From the NCBI RefSeq assembly GCF_011297335.1, contig NZ_JAAOTJ010000002.1, positions 372,001-436,000 of the forward strand: DNA of 64,000 nt, given 5' to 3'. The translations under genes were made by a program, and so were the position numbers. Source of the stretch: Catellatospora methionotrophica. Its GTDB lineage: Bacteria > Actinomycetota > Actinomycetes > Mycobacteriales > Micromonosporaceae. Shown piece by piece: positions 13,335-22,190 of this stretch. Below the pieces are notes generated by a model. The model saw only the letters and a program-made list of their open reading frames with translations, was not told where the DNA came from and ran no database searches. Within the stretch, counting starts at the first letter, position 1; every line of letters starts with the position of its first letter.

Positions 13335-14165
13335 ATGCGCAGTTCGACCATCGTCCGGGTGCTGGCGGCAGGGGCCGCCACGGCAGCGGTCACCGCCACC
13401 GCCGGCCTGGCGACCGCGACACCCGCCTACGCCGCGACGTCCAAGGTGTCGGTGGTGCACGGGATCCCGGCGACGCCGGTCGACGTGTACGTCAACGGCA
13501 AGGTCACCCTGAAGAACTTCCAGCCCGGTGACGTGGCCGGTCCGCTCGACCTGGCCGAGGGCAAGTACGACATCGACCTGACCAAGCCGGGGGAGGCGAT
13601 CGACAAGGCGATCCTGTCGGTCGACGGCGCCGCCGTGCCGGGCGGGGCGAACATCAGCATCGTCGCGCACCTCGACGCCGCGGGCACCCCGAAGATCACG
13701 CCGTTCGTCAACGACGTCAGCAAGGTCGGCGCGGGCAAGGCCCGCCTGGTCGTACGGCACACCGCCGCCGCGCCCGCGGTCGACGTACGCGCTGGCGGCA
13801 CGCCGGTGTTCAAGAACCTGACCAACCCCGACGAGGCCAAGGCCGACCTCGGCGCGGGCACCGTCAGCGCCGACGTCGTGCTCGCCGGCACCACCACCGT
13901 GGCCATCCCGGCGACCGACCTCAACCTCGCCGAGGGCACCGCCACCATCGTCTACGCCACCGGCTCGGCCGAGGGCAAGACGCTGGGCGTGGTCGCGCAG
14001 GTCATCACCGGTCTGCACTCGGCGCCCGGCGGCGTGCCCAGCGGCGACGGCGGCCTGGCCGACGACTCCGGCGTGAGCACCTGGTGGCTGGTCGCCGGGG
14101 CCGCCGCGCTGCTGCTGGCCCTCGGCGGCGGGATCCGGCTGGCGACCCGGCGTACCGGCCGATGA
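13335..14165 (+). CDS. Surface DUF4397 protein with C-terminal membrane anchor
   Basis: A 276-residue protein with a signal peptide (cleavage after ATPAYA, about residue 33). Two related DUF4397 repeats follow: KVSVVHGIPATPVDVYVNG, then KARLVVRHTAAAPAVDVRAGG. The C-terminus has a transmembrane helix (WWLVAGAAALLLALGGGI) and the basic tail RLATRRTGR. GAGGA at 13324-13328 supports the ATG at 13335. The stop overlaps the start of the sortase gene (ATGA), so the two are co-translated. No LPXTG motif is visible, so whether it is a sortase substrate is open. Confidence 0.92.
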   Translation: MRSSTIVRVLAAGAATAAVTATAGLATATPAYAATSKVSVVHGIPATPVDVYVNGKVTLKNFQPGDVAGPLDLAEGKYDIDLTKPGEAIDKAILSVDGAAVPGGANISIVAHLDAAGTPKITPFVNDVSKVGAGKARLVVRHTAAAPAVDVRAGGTPVFKNLTNPDEAKADLGAGTVSADVVLAGTTTVAIPATDLNLAEGTATIVYATGSAEGKTLGVVAQVITGLHSAPGGVPSGDGGLADDSGVSTWWLVAGAAALLLALGGGIRLATRRTGR

Positions 14166-14842
14166 GCCTGCACCACCACGGCGTGCCCCGCGAGATTCGC
14201 GGGGCACGCCGCTCCCACCTGTCCCGACGTGCTGTCCTGGCCGCATGCGGCGCGGCGCTGCTGGCGGGTTGCGGCGCAGGGGAAGCCGACAGCACGTCGC
14301 CGGAGGTCGAGGCGCTGTCCAGCCCCACGCCCAGCCCCGACGTGCCACCGACGCAGGTCCCGGTCCAGCGCGCCGGGCTGCCCACGGCGCAGGCGGTGAT
14401 CCGCCCGGTCCGGCTGCGCATCCCGGCCATGTCGCTCGACGCGAAGGTCGACGCCGTCGGCATCGACGCCCGAACCGGCGACTTCGCCGTGCCGCCCAGC
14501 GTCGACCGGGTGGGCTGGTACCGCCACGGCCCCGGCCTGGAGGCGCGCGCGGGCTCCATCGTCATCGCCGGTCACGTCGACAGCGCGGCGCAGGGGAGAG
14601 GAGCGTTCTTCACGCTGCGTACGCTGGCCAAGGGCGACCGGTTGACCCTTACCGACGGTGCCGGGCGCGGGTACGGCTTCCAGGTCGTCGGCGTCGAACA
14701 GTTCCGCAAGACCCGGATCCCGCTGGAGCGCTACTTCGCCCGCGACGGCGCACCGCGGATCACCCTGATCACCTGCGGCGGACCGTTCGACGAGTCGACC
14801 CGCCACTACCGCGACAACATCGTCGTCACCGCCACCGCCTGA
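14162..14842 (+). CDS. Class F sortase, predicted lipoprotein
   Basis: A 226-residue transpeptidase. A lipobox (LLAGCG, Cys near residue 37) predicts lipid anchoring outside the membrane. The catalytic triad is present: His in IAGHVDS (residue 138), Cys in LITCGG (residue 205) and Arg in the following STRHYRDN segment. Sortases join surface proteins to the envelope; class F enzymes are frequent in actinobacteria and their substrates are poorly known. The ATG overlaps the DUF4397 stop by four bases, a conserved-looking arrangement that suggests a shared role at the cell surface. Confidence 0.93.
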   Translation: MSLHHHGVPREIRGARRSHLSRRAVLAACGAALLAGCGAGEADSTSPEVEALSSPTPSPDVPPTQVPVQRAGLPTAQAVIRPVRLRIPAMSLDAKVDAVGIDARTGDFAVPPSVDRVGWYRHGPGLEARAGSIVIAGHVDSAAQGRGAFFTLRTLAKGDRLTLTDGAGRGYGFQVVGVEQFRKTRIPLERYFARDGAPRITLITCGGPFDESTRHYRDNIVVTATA

Positions 14843-14859
14843 CCACGTCCCGAGGGAGG

Positions 14860-14887
14860 GCGGCCGGTGCCACGGCTCACCGGCCGC
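14860..14887. terminator. Hairpin between convergent sortase and HNH genes
   Basis: A 10-bp perfect stem (14860-14869 with 14878-14887) and eight-base loop in the 69-base gap between the two converging genes. It may end transcription from both sides. Confidence 0.5.
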
Positions 14888-14911
14888 AGCAGGAGCCGGG
14901 CCGCGTAGTCG

Positions 14912-15379
14912 TCAGCGCCGCCGGGCCGCGGTCAGGGCGACCACGAACTGGCCACCGCCGGGGTCGATGCTCGCGTCGACAGCCAGGGCCGGGGCGAGCC
15001 GGGAGAACCGGTCGACCAGCCAGTGCGCCACCTGCTGGGCATCGGCACGGTCCGCGCACCGGACCACGACCTCCCGGCCGCCCTTGCGGTCCAGCCGCTC
15101 GGCGACCGTGATCAGCGGGGCGGGATCCATCAGCACCAGGTCCGACGGCCACGGGATCACCGCGGTAACCGCGCCCTTCTTGGTGTTGCAGCCCCGGTGG
15201 GCCAGCCGCTCGCCACCGGCGAAGTCGGCGGCGCCCTTCTTCGCCGACCGTGCGTTCGTGGCCCGGCTGTCGACGCTGGGGCCGCGCGGGTCGTTCACCG
15301 AGATGGTCGCGTCGACCGGTTCGTCGCACACCCAGCAGCGCCAGCCGTCCTGGTTCGCGATGTCCTCGAGCTGGCTCAT
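14912..15379 (-). CDS. HNH endonuclease-like zinc protein
   Basis: A 155-residue protein. The N-terminal half has an HNH-like zinc site: CWVCDEP near residue 15, then RLAHRGCNTKKG near residue 57, where the His, the Cys and the Asn of CN match the family. The C-terminal half (EVVVRCADRADAQQVAHWLVDRFSRL) is an alpha/beta segment I do not recognise. It could be a nuclease or only a structural zinc protein. It is monocistronic and converges on the sortase gene. Confidence 0.75.
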   Translation of the reverse strand: MSQLEDIANQDGWRCWVCDEPVDATISVNDPRGPSVDSRATNARSAKKGAADFAGGERLAHRGCNTKKGAVTAVIPWPSDLVLMDPAPLITVAERLDRKGGREVVVRCADRADAQQVAHWLVDRFSRLAPALAVDASIDPGGGQFVVALTAARRR

Positions 15380-15477
15380 GCCGTGGGCTGCCGATCGTCG
15401 AAAGAATGTGTGCCACCCACGCTAACCTGCGCGCCGGTTCAGCGGCCGGGTGGGAGCGCACGCCTGCCCGAACACGC

Positions 15478-15508
15478 CGAGCCGGGCCGCGTCGCGCGGC
15501 CCGGCTCG
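15478..15508 (-). terminator. Terminator of ahcY
   Basis: A perfect 14-bp stem (15478-15491 with 15495-15508) and three-base loop, ten bases beyond the ahcY stop codon on the minus strand. Confidence 0.7.
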
Positions 15509-15518
15509 ATGCGGGCGG

Positions 15519-16979
<1,461 letters not shown>

Positions 16980-17063
16980 GGTTCCTCCCTCAGGAACGGT
17001 GCGATGGTCGGTCCCGAGCGAAGGTGGTCTACGCCGCCCGTGGCGAAAGCCCGTGGCGTACAG

Positions 17064-17175
17064 CAGAAAGGGCACCTCCGCATGCGGAGGCGCCCTTGGG
17101 GAGAAGCCGTGGCCGAGCGTGGCAGGCCGCAGCCCGTGGGGCTGTCAGTCCGTCGCAGCGCCTCTCGACCTCGAC
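17064..17175 (-). promoter_or_regulatory. S-adenosylhomocysteine riboswitch controlling ahcY
   Basis: Reading on the minus strand: helix P1 is GGTCGAG (17164-17170) with CTCGGCC (17111-17117), one G-U pair. It is followed at once by AGGCGCTGCGAC, the conserved core of this riboswitch class. An internal hairpin follows (CAGCCC/GGGCTG, 17139-17144 with 17130-17135). The pseudoknot pairs AGGCGC (17158-17163) with GCGCCT (17088-17093). The latter is also the 5' arm of a 12-bp terminator hairpin (17084-17095 with 17070-17081) followed by TTTC. Ligand binding would tie up that arm and prevent termination, giving an ON switch. The family and the downstream gene agree; the fold is my manual reading. 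Confidence 0.8.
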
Positions 17176-17196
17176 CGCGCACAGGTGCGCGCGGCG

Positions 17197-17202
17197 ACTA
17201 TA
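17197..17202 (-). promoter_or_regulatory. Candidate -10 element of the ahcY promoter
   Basis: TATAGT on the minus strand, about 27 bases before the riboswitch helix P1. No good -35 is seen, but the upstream TTGG may act as an extended -10. Confidence 0.45.
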
Positions 17203-17356
17203 CCAAGACACCGTGGTGCCTCGGCGGTCCTGCCGACCCGGTCGGTGATGGTCGCTGACCTGCCGCGTGCCCAGAGGTGAGAACGGGTTCGTTTATCGCC
17301 GCCCTTCGTGGGGCAGTCGGTCGGTGAAGAATTCCTGAGCGTGAAGGAGAACGGAC

Positions 17357-17626
17357 ATGACCGTCGCCGGCATCATCTCGGCCATCATCGTGGGTCTGGT
17401 CATCGGTGCGCTGGGACGCCTGGTCGTTCCCGGACGCCAGAGCCTGCCCATCTGGCTGACCATCCTCGTCGGCATCGTCGCGGCGCTGATCGGCACCGCC
17501 ATCGCCCAGGCGGTGGGTGTGGCCGTCACCGACGGCATCGACTGGATCGAGCTCGTCTTCCAGATCGGCCTGGCCGCGCTGGGCGTCGCGCTGATCGCCG
17601 GTGTGCGGGGCCGCTCGGCGGTCTGA
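17357..17626 (+). CDS. GlsB/YeaQ/YmgE-family small membrane protein
   Basis: An 89-residue protein with three hydrophobic segments (IISAIIVGLVIGALGRLVVPG, LPIWLTILVGIVAALIGTAIA, LVFQIGLAALGVALIAGV), matching the transglycosylase-associated stress membrane family. GAAGGAGA upstream supports the ATG. Such proteins accompany general stress responses; their molecular role is unknown. It is monocistronic and followed by a bidirectional-looking hairpin. Confidence 0.92.
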   Translation: MTVAGIISAIIVGLVIGALGRLVVPGRQSLPIWLTILVGIVAALIGTAIAQAVGVAVTDGIDWIELVFQIGLAALGVALIAGVRGRSAV

Positions 17627-17641
17627 CCACCGATCGACTTC

Positions 17642-17671
17642 TCGGCCCGCGGCGACCTCGCCGCGGGCCGA
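17642..17671. terminator. Bidirectional terminator
   Basis: A perfect 13-bp stem (17642-17654 with 17659-17671) and ACCT loop between the convergent GlsB-like gene and the MEDS/ATPase gene. Confidence 0.7.
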
Positions 17672-17689
17672 ACCGCGTCAGGTGCCCGG

Positions 17690-18640
17690 TCAGGCACCCG
17701 GCGAGTCGGCCACCAGCCGGACGGTGAACCCTTCGGGGCCGCGCCACATCGACACGTACGAACACGTCTGATGCGCCAGCCACAGGCCGTAGCCGCCGGG
17801 CCCGGCGCCGGGCATCAGCCCGACGGTGAGATCAGCCGGGCCGGGTCCACGGTCGGTGACCGTGACGATGATCCGGCCCCGGTCCGCCCAGGCCTGCAGC
17901 CGCAGTGGGCCGCGGCCGTACACCAGCGCGTTGGTGACCACCTCGCTGGTGCTGACCAGCAACCCGTTGAGGTCGTCAGCGGCCAGTCCCGCCACCGCCT
18001 GCAGCGCCGCGACGGCCTGCCGGGAACGTCCCGGTGAAGGATCGATCACGTCGACCAGCGCCGGTCGCGCCTGCAGCGGCTCCGCGACGGGAGTGAGCGC
18101 GCTGGCCAGGAACTCGTGCGGGTCCTGGAACGCGGAGCTGGGCTCGCGTCCCGAGGGGGTCACCACGTGGGTGTGGGTCCGCCGGGCGTGGTCGAGGACC
18201 TCCGGCGGTGCGGTGCGGGTGTCATAGGGGCACAGCGCGTACATCGGGAAGTCGTCGTAGACCCGGTTGGCGGCCGCCTCGTAGCGTGCCCACCACTCCC
18301 ACGCCACGCCCACACCGGGATGGGGCACGTCCCCGGCGACGCGGATCTGGGTCGCGCCGTCGGCGACGTAACCGGCCATCATCTGCCGGTGCCGCTGGAT
18401 CGCCACCGCCGGGCGCAGGTAGTGGCCCTGGCCGTCGATCAGCAGGACGCTGCTGGCGGGCCCGAGCGCGTCGCGCAGCAGCCGGAGCTTCGGCTCGCCG
18501 AACACCGACACGGTCGGCTCCCCGGCGGCGACGCCCTCCTGCAGGAACGGCAGGACGACGTCGAGGAACTGCTCGTCGGAGTCGTAGAAGGCGGTGTCGT
18601 GGACGATGCCGGCCTGCCCTGCGGCCGCACCCGACCTCAT
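17690..18640 (-). CDS. MEDS-domain plus RsbW-like ATPase regulator (RsbA type)
   Basis: A 316-residue cytoplasmic protein. Residues 15-175 are a MEDS sensory domain (HDTAFYDSDEQFLDVVLPFLQEG, ending near DHARRTH). Residues about 200-310 are a GHKL/HATPase_c_2 domain like anti-sigma factor kinases (LLVSTSEVVTNALVYG as N box, VTVTDRGPGPADL as G1 box, GGYGLWLAHQTCS as G2 box). It should bind or phosphorylate an antagonist (STAS) or hold a sigma factor. Its start overlaps the stop of the upstream MEDS-STAS gene by four bases, so they make a coupled pair. Confidence 0.9.
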   Translation of the reverse strand: MRSGAAAGQAGIVHDTAFYDSDEQFLDVVLPFLQEGVAAGEPTVSVFGEPKLRLLRDALGPASSVLLIDGQGHYLRPAVAIQRHRQMMAGYVADGATQIRVAGDVPHPGVGVAWEWWARYEAAANRVYDDFPMYALCPYDTRTAPPEVLDHARRTHTHVVTPSGREPSSAFQDPHEFLASALTPVAEPLQARPALVDVIDPSPGRSRQAVAALQAVAGLAADDLNGLLVSTSEVVTNALVYGRGPLRLQAWADRGRIIVTVTDRGPGPADLTVGLMPGAGPGGYGLWLAHQTCSYVSMWRGPEGFTVRLVADSPGA

Positions 18641-19473
18641 GACATCACCAGCCGCACGTCGGGCAGCGCCAACAGCTCGGCGACCAGGCGCACCGGGCTG
18701 CGTTCCGCGACGTGCAGCACCGTGGTGGCGCCTCGGGCGCGCACCTGGTCGACCAGCTGGAACAGGCCCCGGTGATCGAGGAACGTCAGGTCCCGGGCGT
18801 CGATGGTGACCGCGCCGTCCACGGGGGTCAGGTCGACGCGCCGCAGGACGTCGTGCAGCAGCCGACGGCCGGCCAGGTCGACCTCGCCGGCCAGGACGGC
18901 GGTCACCTCGGGCTGCGCGGAGGGAAACATGCGCAGCGGGGTGGATCCCGGGGTGGCCAGGGGATGCATGCTGGCCAGCTCTGCCACGGCCGCGGCGCTG
19001 AGTTCACCCGCGTGGTAGCCGCACATCGCGGAGAACGGCCGACGGATCATGAGAGCGTCGGCGTGGTGCTCGTAGCGGGTGAAAGCGTCCAGCTGGGCGG
19101 GGGTGCGCGCCAGCGGCGTCACCTGCGCGGCCACCCGAAGACCCGTGAAACCTGCGGCCAGGGCCTGGTCGGTGGCCCGTTCGTACTCCGCGACCTGCGC
19201 TGCGGCGTCGACGGGACGCAGGGGCTCATAGATGCCCAGGTCCTGCACGAGCGCGGCACCGCTCATCCGGGCGGCCGCGAAGCCCGCCACGTGGTCGAGT
19301 TCGGTGGCGGACGCGCCTTCGGCCAGGTAGATCACCTGCTGGCCCGCGGCGACGCCGTCGGTGAGGAACCGGCCGGCCGCCTGCCGAAACTGCTCCAGGG
19401 TGTGGAAGACCCAGCAGATGTGGTCGTGCTGGCCGAGACCGTCGACCGCGTCGACGAAACCGGTCCGGCGCAT
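18637..19473 (-). CDS. MEDS-domain plus STAS-domain regulator
   Basis: A 278-residue protein. The N-terminal MEDS domain starts with HDHICWVFHTLEQFRQAAGRFL, and the C-terminal STAS-like domain (residues about 195-278) has AVTIDARDLTFLDHRGLFQLVDQ. In typical STAS antagonists the phosphorylated Ser/Thr sits before a GL; here the loop reads FLDHRGLFQL, with Asp and His instead, so it may not be a kinase target. The ATG at 19473 is preferred. TTAGCT at 19480-19485 lies close enough upstream to make a leaderless transcript. It is coupled to the MEDS-ATPase gene, a likely partner-switching pair. Confidence 0.85.
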   Translation of the reverse strand: MRRTGFVDAVDGLGQHDHICWVFHTLEQFRQAAGRFLTDGVAAGQQVIYLAEGASATELDHVAGFAAARMSGAALVQDLGIYEPLRPVDAAAQVAEYERATDQALAAGFTGLRVAAQVTPLARTPAQLDAFTRYEHHADALMIRRPFSAMCGYHAGELSAAAVAELASMHPLATPGSTPLRMFPSAQPEVTAVLAGEVDLAGRRLLHDVLRRVDLTPVDGAVTIDARDLTFLDHRGLFQLVDQVRARGATTVLHVAERSPVRLVAELLALPDVRLVMS

Positions 19474-19794
19474 GAGCCAAGCTAACACGAGCCCGGCCCA
19501 CGTCACTGCGGGCAGGCTGGTCGAGCGCCGCGAAGTGGCGGCAGGCTGCGGCCAGTGCGGCGATTCGGATCAGACGGCAGCCGGGATGGCGAGCGCCGTC
19601 ATTTCTCCATCTATCGGGTGACATCGCCCATCCGAGCCGCACAGGTCGGCCGAATGACTGTCCGAGCGTCCCGATCACGGGACGGGCGGGAACGGTGGGG
19701 GCGCTTCCTCCGGCACCCCCACCGGCTCGCCTGCCCCGTCGGCTGCCTCATGGATTTCTGCGGCCGTCGGCCGCTGTCGGAAGAGGAGATCTCC
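19474..19794. other. Divergent intergenic region
   Basis: 321 bases between the minus-strand MEDS-STAS gene and the plus-strand Tat-exported gene. The frame of the latter stays open through it, but no ribosome binding site or conserved sequence supports an upstream start. Apart from the probable leaderless promoter of the MEDS gene near 19480, I see nothing definite. Confidence 0.5.
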
Positions 19795-20232
19795 TTGCGT
19801 GATGTTCGTCTGCACGAAGACCGCGCCGAACCGCCCGTGTCCCGGCGCACCGTGCTGAAGGTCTCGGTCGGCACAGGCGCGGCGATGGCTCTGGTCGGCG
19901 CCGTCGGCGCCGCGTTCGCCGCACCGCAACCGCAGCCTGCCGGACAGGGCGCACCGGCCGCCGGTGGGCCTGACGACGGGCCCGATGTCGTCGTCCAGCT
20001 GCTCGACCCGGCCGCGGGTCGCGTCGACGTCTACGCCGGTGGCCGCCACCTCACCACTGTCGACGCCGACCTGGCCGCGCGCCTGCGGACCGCCGGCGGC
20101 GACTCGTCACGGGTGGTGGCCCACCTGCCCGACCGGAACGCGACCGTCGTCGAGGTCTACAGCACCGACACCGTGGTACGCCTCGACGACCGTGCCCTGG
20201 CTGCGGCGATGCTGCGCGCCACGCGCGGCTGA
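19795..20232 (+). CDS. Tat-exported small protein, first gene of the DUF4331 operon
   Basis: A 145-residue protein. A TTG start at 19795 is chosen because AGAGGAG (19782-19788) lies six bases upstream and yields a short N-terminus before a twin-arginine signal (VSRRTVLKVSVGTGAAMALVGAVGAAFAAP). The mature part (VVVQLLDPAAGRVDVYAGGRHLTTVDADLAARL) is a compact alpha/beta domain that I do not recognise. It lies 25 bases before the DUF4331 gene and is probably co-transcribed. Function unknown. Confidence 0.72.
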   Translation: MRDVRLHEDRAEPPVSRRTVLKVSVGTGAAMALVGAVGAAFAAPQPQPAGQGAPAAGGPDDGPDVVVQLLDPAAGRVDVYAGGRHLTTVDADLAARLRTAGGDSSRVVAHLPDRNATVVEVYSTDTVVRLDDRALAAAMLRATRG

Positions 20233-20257
20233 CAAACCCGACCCACCTGGAGACCGC

Positions 20258-21646
20258 ATGTCATCGCACCGTGAAGCACCGGAGATCGCCAAGGACCCCG
20301 TGGTCGACTCCACCGACCTGTACGCGTTCGTCAGCCCCGACGCCCCCGACAAGGTCACCCTGATCGCCAACTACGTTCCGCTGCAGACCCCGGCCGCCGG
20401 GCCGAACTTCTACGAGTTCGGCGACGACGTCCGGTACGAGATCCACGTCGACAACAACGGCGACGGCGTGGCCGACGTCACCTACCGGTTCCAGTTCACG
20501 ACGACGATCGCCAATCGCGACACGTTCCTGTACAACACCGGCCCGATCACCTCCTTGAGCAGCCCGAACTGGAACCGCCGCCAGTTCTACACGCTGTCCC
20601 GCGTCGACGTGCACGGGCGGGAGACCGTCCTCGCGGTCAACCTCGCCTGCCCGCCGGGCAACGTCGGGCCGCTGTCCACTCCCGACTACGGCCGCCTGGC
20701 CCAGTCGGCCGTACACGAGCTGCAGGGCGGGCGCAGGGTCTTCGCCGGGCAGCGCGCCGAGGGCTTCTACGTCGACCTCGGCTCGATCTTCGACCTGGGC
20801 AACCTGCGGCCCCTGCAGAAAGCCCACGCCCTGGGCAAGGACGTCTTCAGCGGTCCGGCGATGGGCGTCAACGCCACCGACCGGCTCAACGTGCACAGCC
20901 TGGCCATCCAGGTGCCCCTGTCGGACGTCCGCCGTGGCGGGGCCGCGCGCGTGGCGCCCGACGATCCGCGCGCGGTCGTCGGGGTCTGGACCACCGCCAG
21001 CCGCCGCCAGGTGCACGTGTACAAACCCGGCTCCGGCGATCTGCGAACCGGCCCGTGGGTGCAGCTGTCACGCCTGGGCAACCCCCTGGTCAACGAGGTT
21101 CTCATCCCGATGGCAGACAAGGACGCCTGGAACCAGTCACCGCCCGGCGACGACAAGAACTACGCGCACCGCGTCGCCCGGCCCGAACTCGCCCGGCTGC
21201 TACCCGCGCTCTATCCGGGCGCGTTCCCCCACCTCGACACGCTCAACAAGTCCGGCAAGGACCGCGCCGACCTGCTCGCGATCCTGCTCACCGGCATCCC
21301 CGCCGGTGTCGTGCCCGGCTTCCAGAACAGCATGTCATCGCTGCAGGCCGACATGCTCCGGCTCAACACCGCCATCCCGCCTGCCGCCAAGCCCAACGAC
21401 CTGGGCCTGGTCGGCGGCGACCCGGCAGGGTTCCCCAACGGCCGCCGCCCCAAGGACGACGTCGTCACGGTCGAACTGCGCGCCATCGCGGGCGCGACCT
21501 ACGCCCTGATCGACAAGAAGTACCAGCCGGACAAGGTCATCGCCTCGGTCACCGACGGCCTCACCGCCGCCGACGTGTCCGCGAAGTACCTCAAGACGTT
21601 CCCCTACCTCGGGGTTCCCTACGACGGCTACCACAACCCGTCTTGA
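20258..21646 (+). CDS. DUF4331 family protein
   Basis: A 462-residue protein starting MSSHREAPEIAKDPVVDSTD, the standard DUF4331 N-terminus, with DVRYEIHVDNNGDGVADVTY and GFYVDLGSIFDLGN further on. CTGGAGA upstream supports the ATG. It has no signal peptide of its own, whereas many homologues are exported; the preceding Tat protein may matter here. The biochemical role of DUF4331 is unknown. The Asn/Asp-rich loop VDNNGDGVAD looks like a calcium-binding site. Confidence 0.92.
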   Translation: MSSHREAPEIAKDPVVDSTDLYAFVSPDAPDKVTLIANYVPLQTPAAGPNFYEFGDDVRYEIHVDNNGDGVADVTYRFQFTTTIANRDTFLYNTGPITSLSSPNWNRRQFYTLSRVDVHGRETVLAVNLACPPGNVGPLSTPDYGRLAQSAVHELQGGRRVFAGQRAEGFYVDLGSIFDLGNLRPLQKAHALGKDVFSGPAMGVNATDRLNVHSLAIQVPLSDVRRGGAARVAPDDPRAVVGVWTTASRRQVHVYKPGSGDLRTGPWVQLSRLGNPLVNEVLIPMADKDAWNQSPPGDDKNYAHRVARPELARLLPALYPGAFPHLDTLNKSGKDRADLLAILLTGIPAGVVPGFQNSMSSLQADMLRLNTAIPPAAKPNDLGLVGGDPAGFPNGRRPKDDVVTVELRAIAGATYALIDKKYQPDKVIASVTDGLTAADVSAKYLKTFPYLGVPYDGYHNPS

Positions 21647-21650
21647 TTCC

Positions 21651-21682
21651 ACGTGGGCGGCCAGGCCACTGGCCGCCCACGT
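21651..21682 (+). terminator. Hairpin after the DUF4331 gene
   Basis: A perfect 13-bp stem (21651-21663 with 21670-21682) and six-base loop. The next gene's ribosome binding site follows, so it is probably a partial terminator or mRNA stabiliser inside the operon. Confidence 0.5.
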
Positions 21683-21702
21683 TCCCGACCGAGAGGCGTC
21701 CC

Positions 21703-22017
21703 GTGCACGACCACCACCAGCTCGGCCCCTGCGGACCCGGCACCGTCATGATGGACATCGGCACCGGCGCAGGCGCACTGATCATCTACACCAGCCCGGC
21801 CGAGATCGGCCGCGAGATCGACATCAGCCCTGTCGGCGGCCCGCGCACCCACGTCGCCGTCCGGACCCGCCGTCTGGCCGGGGGAGAAGTCAACTGCGCG
21901 TTCTTCCCGCGCCTCGCCGCGGGCGACTACACGATCTGGCACGACGCCACCACCCCCGCAGCCACCGTCACCATCGCCGAGGGCCAGGTGGCCGAGATAA
22001 CCTACGCCGAGGCGTGA
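21703..22017 (+). CDS. Small protein of unknown function in the DUF4331 operon
   Basis: A 104-residue protein from a GTG start at 21703 with GAGAGGCG upstream. It has a His-rich start (HDHHQLGPCGPG), TVMMDIGTGAGALIIYTSPAEIGREIDIS, and ends in a beta-rich WHDATTPAATVTIAEGQVAEI segment like a carboxypeptidase-regulatory fold. There is no signal peptide. Its stop overlaps the GTG of the next small gene (GTGA). I do not know its function. Confidence 0.75.
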   Translation: MHDHHQLGPCGPGTVMMDIGTGAGALIIYTSPAEIGREIDISPVGGPRTHVAVRTRRLAGGEVNCAFFPRLAAGDYTIWHDATTPAATVTIAEGQVAEITYAEA

Positions 22018-22190
22018 ATCGTGTCGGCGGCCTGGCGCGTCCGTGGTCGCGGCTGGACCGGTTCGGCGAGGCACTGGCCTGCGAACTACGGAGGACCGGC
22101 GTGGACCAGATCCCGGCAGTACGTCCCGCCGAGTGTGCCGTCAGCACGACTCCGGCACGCCGGCGCGGGACTGGAGCGGGTCTCAGATGA
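22014..22190 (+). CDS. Small translationally coupled ORF, 58 residues
   Basis: A 58-codon frame starting at GTG 22014 (overlapping the previous stop as GTGA) and ending with a TGA that overlaps the ATG of the next gene (ATGA). The product includes LARPWSRLDRFGEALACELR and RRTGVDQIPAVRPAECAV, a normal-looking amphipathic helix, then a basic tail. Overlaps at both ends fill the gap between two well-supported genes, which argues for a real coupled gene. No family is recognised; it could serve mainly to couple translation. Confidence 0.5.
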   Translation: MNRVGGLARPWSRLDRFGEALACELRRTGVDQIPAVRPAECAVSTTPARRRGTGAGLR

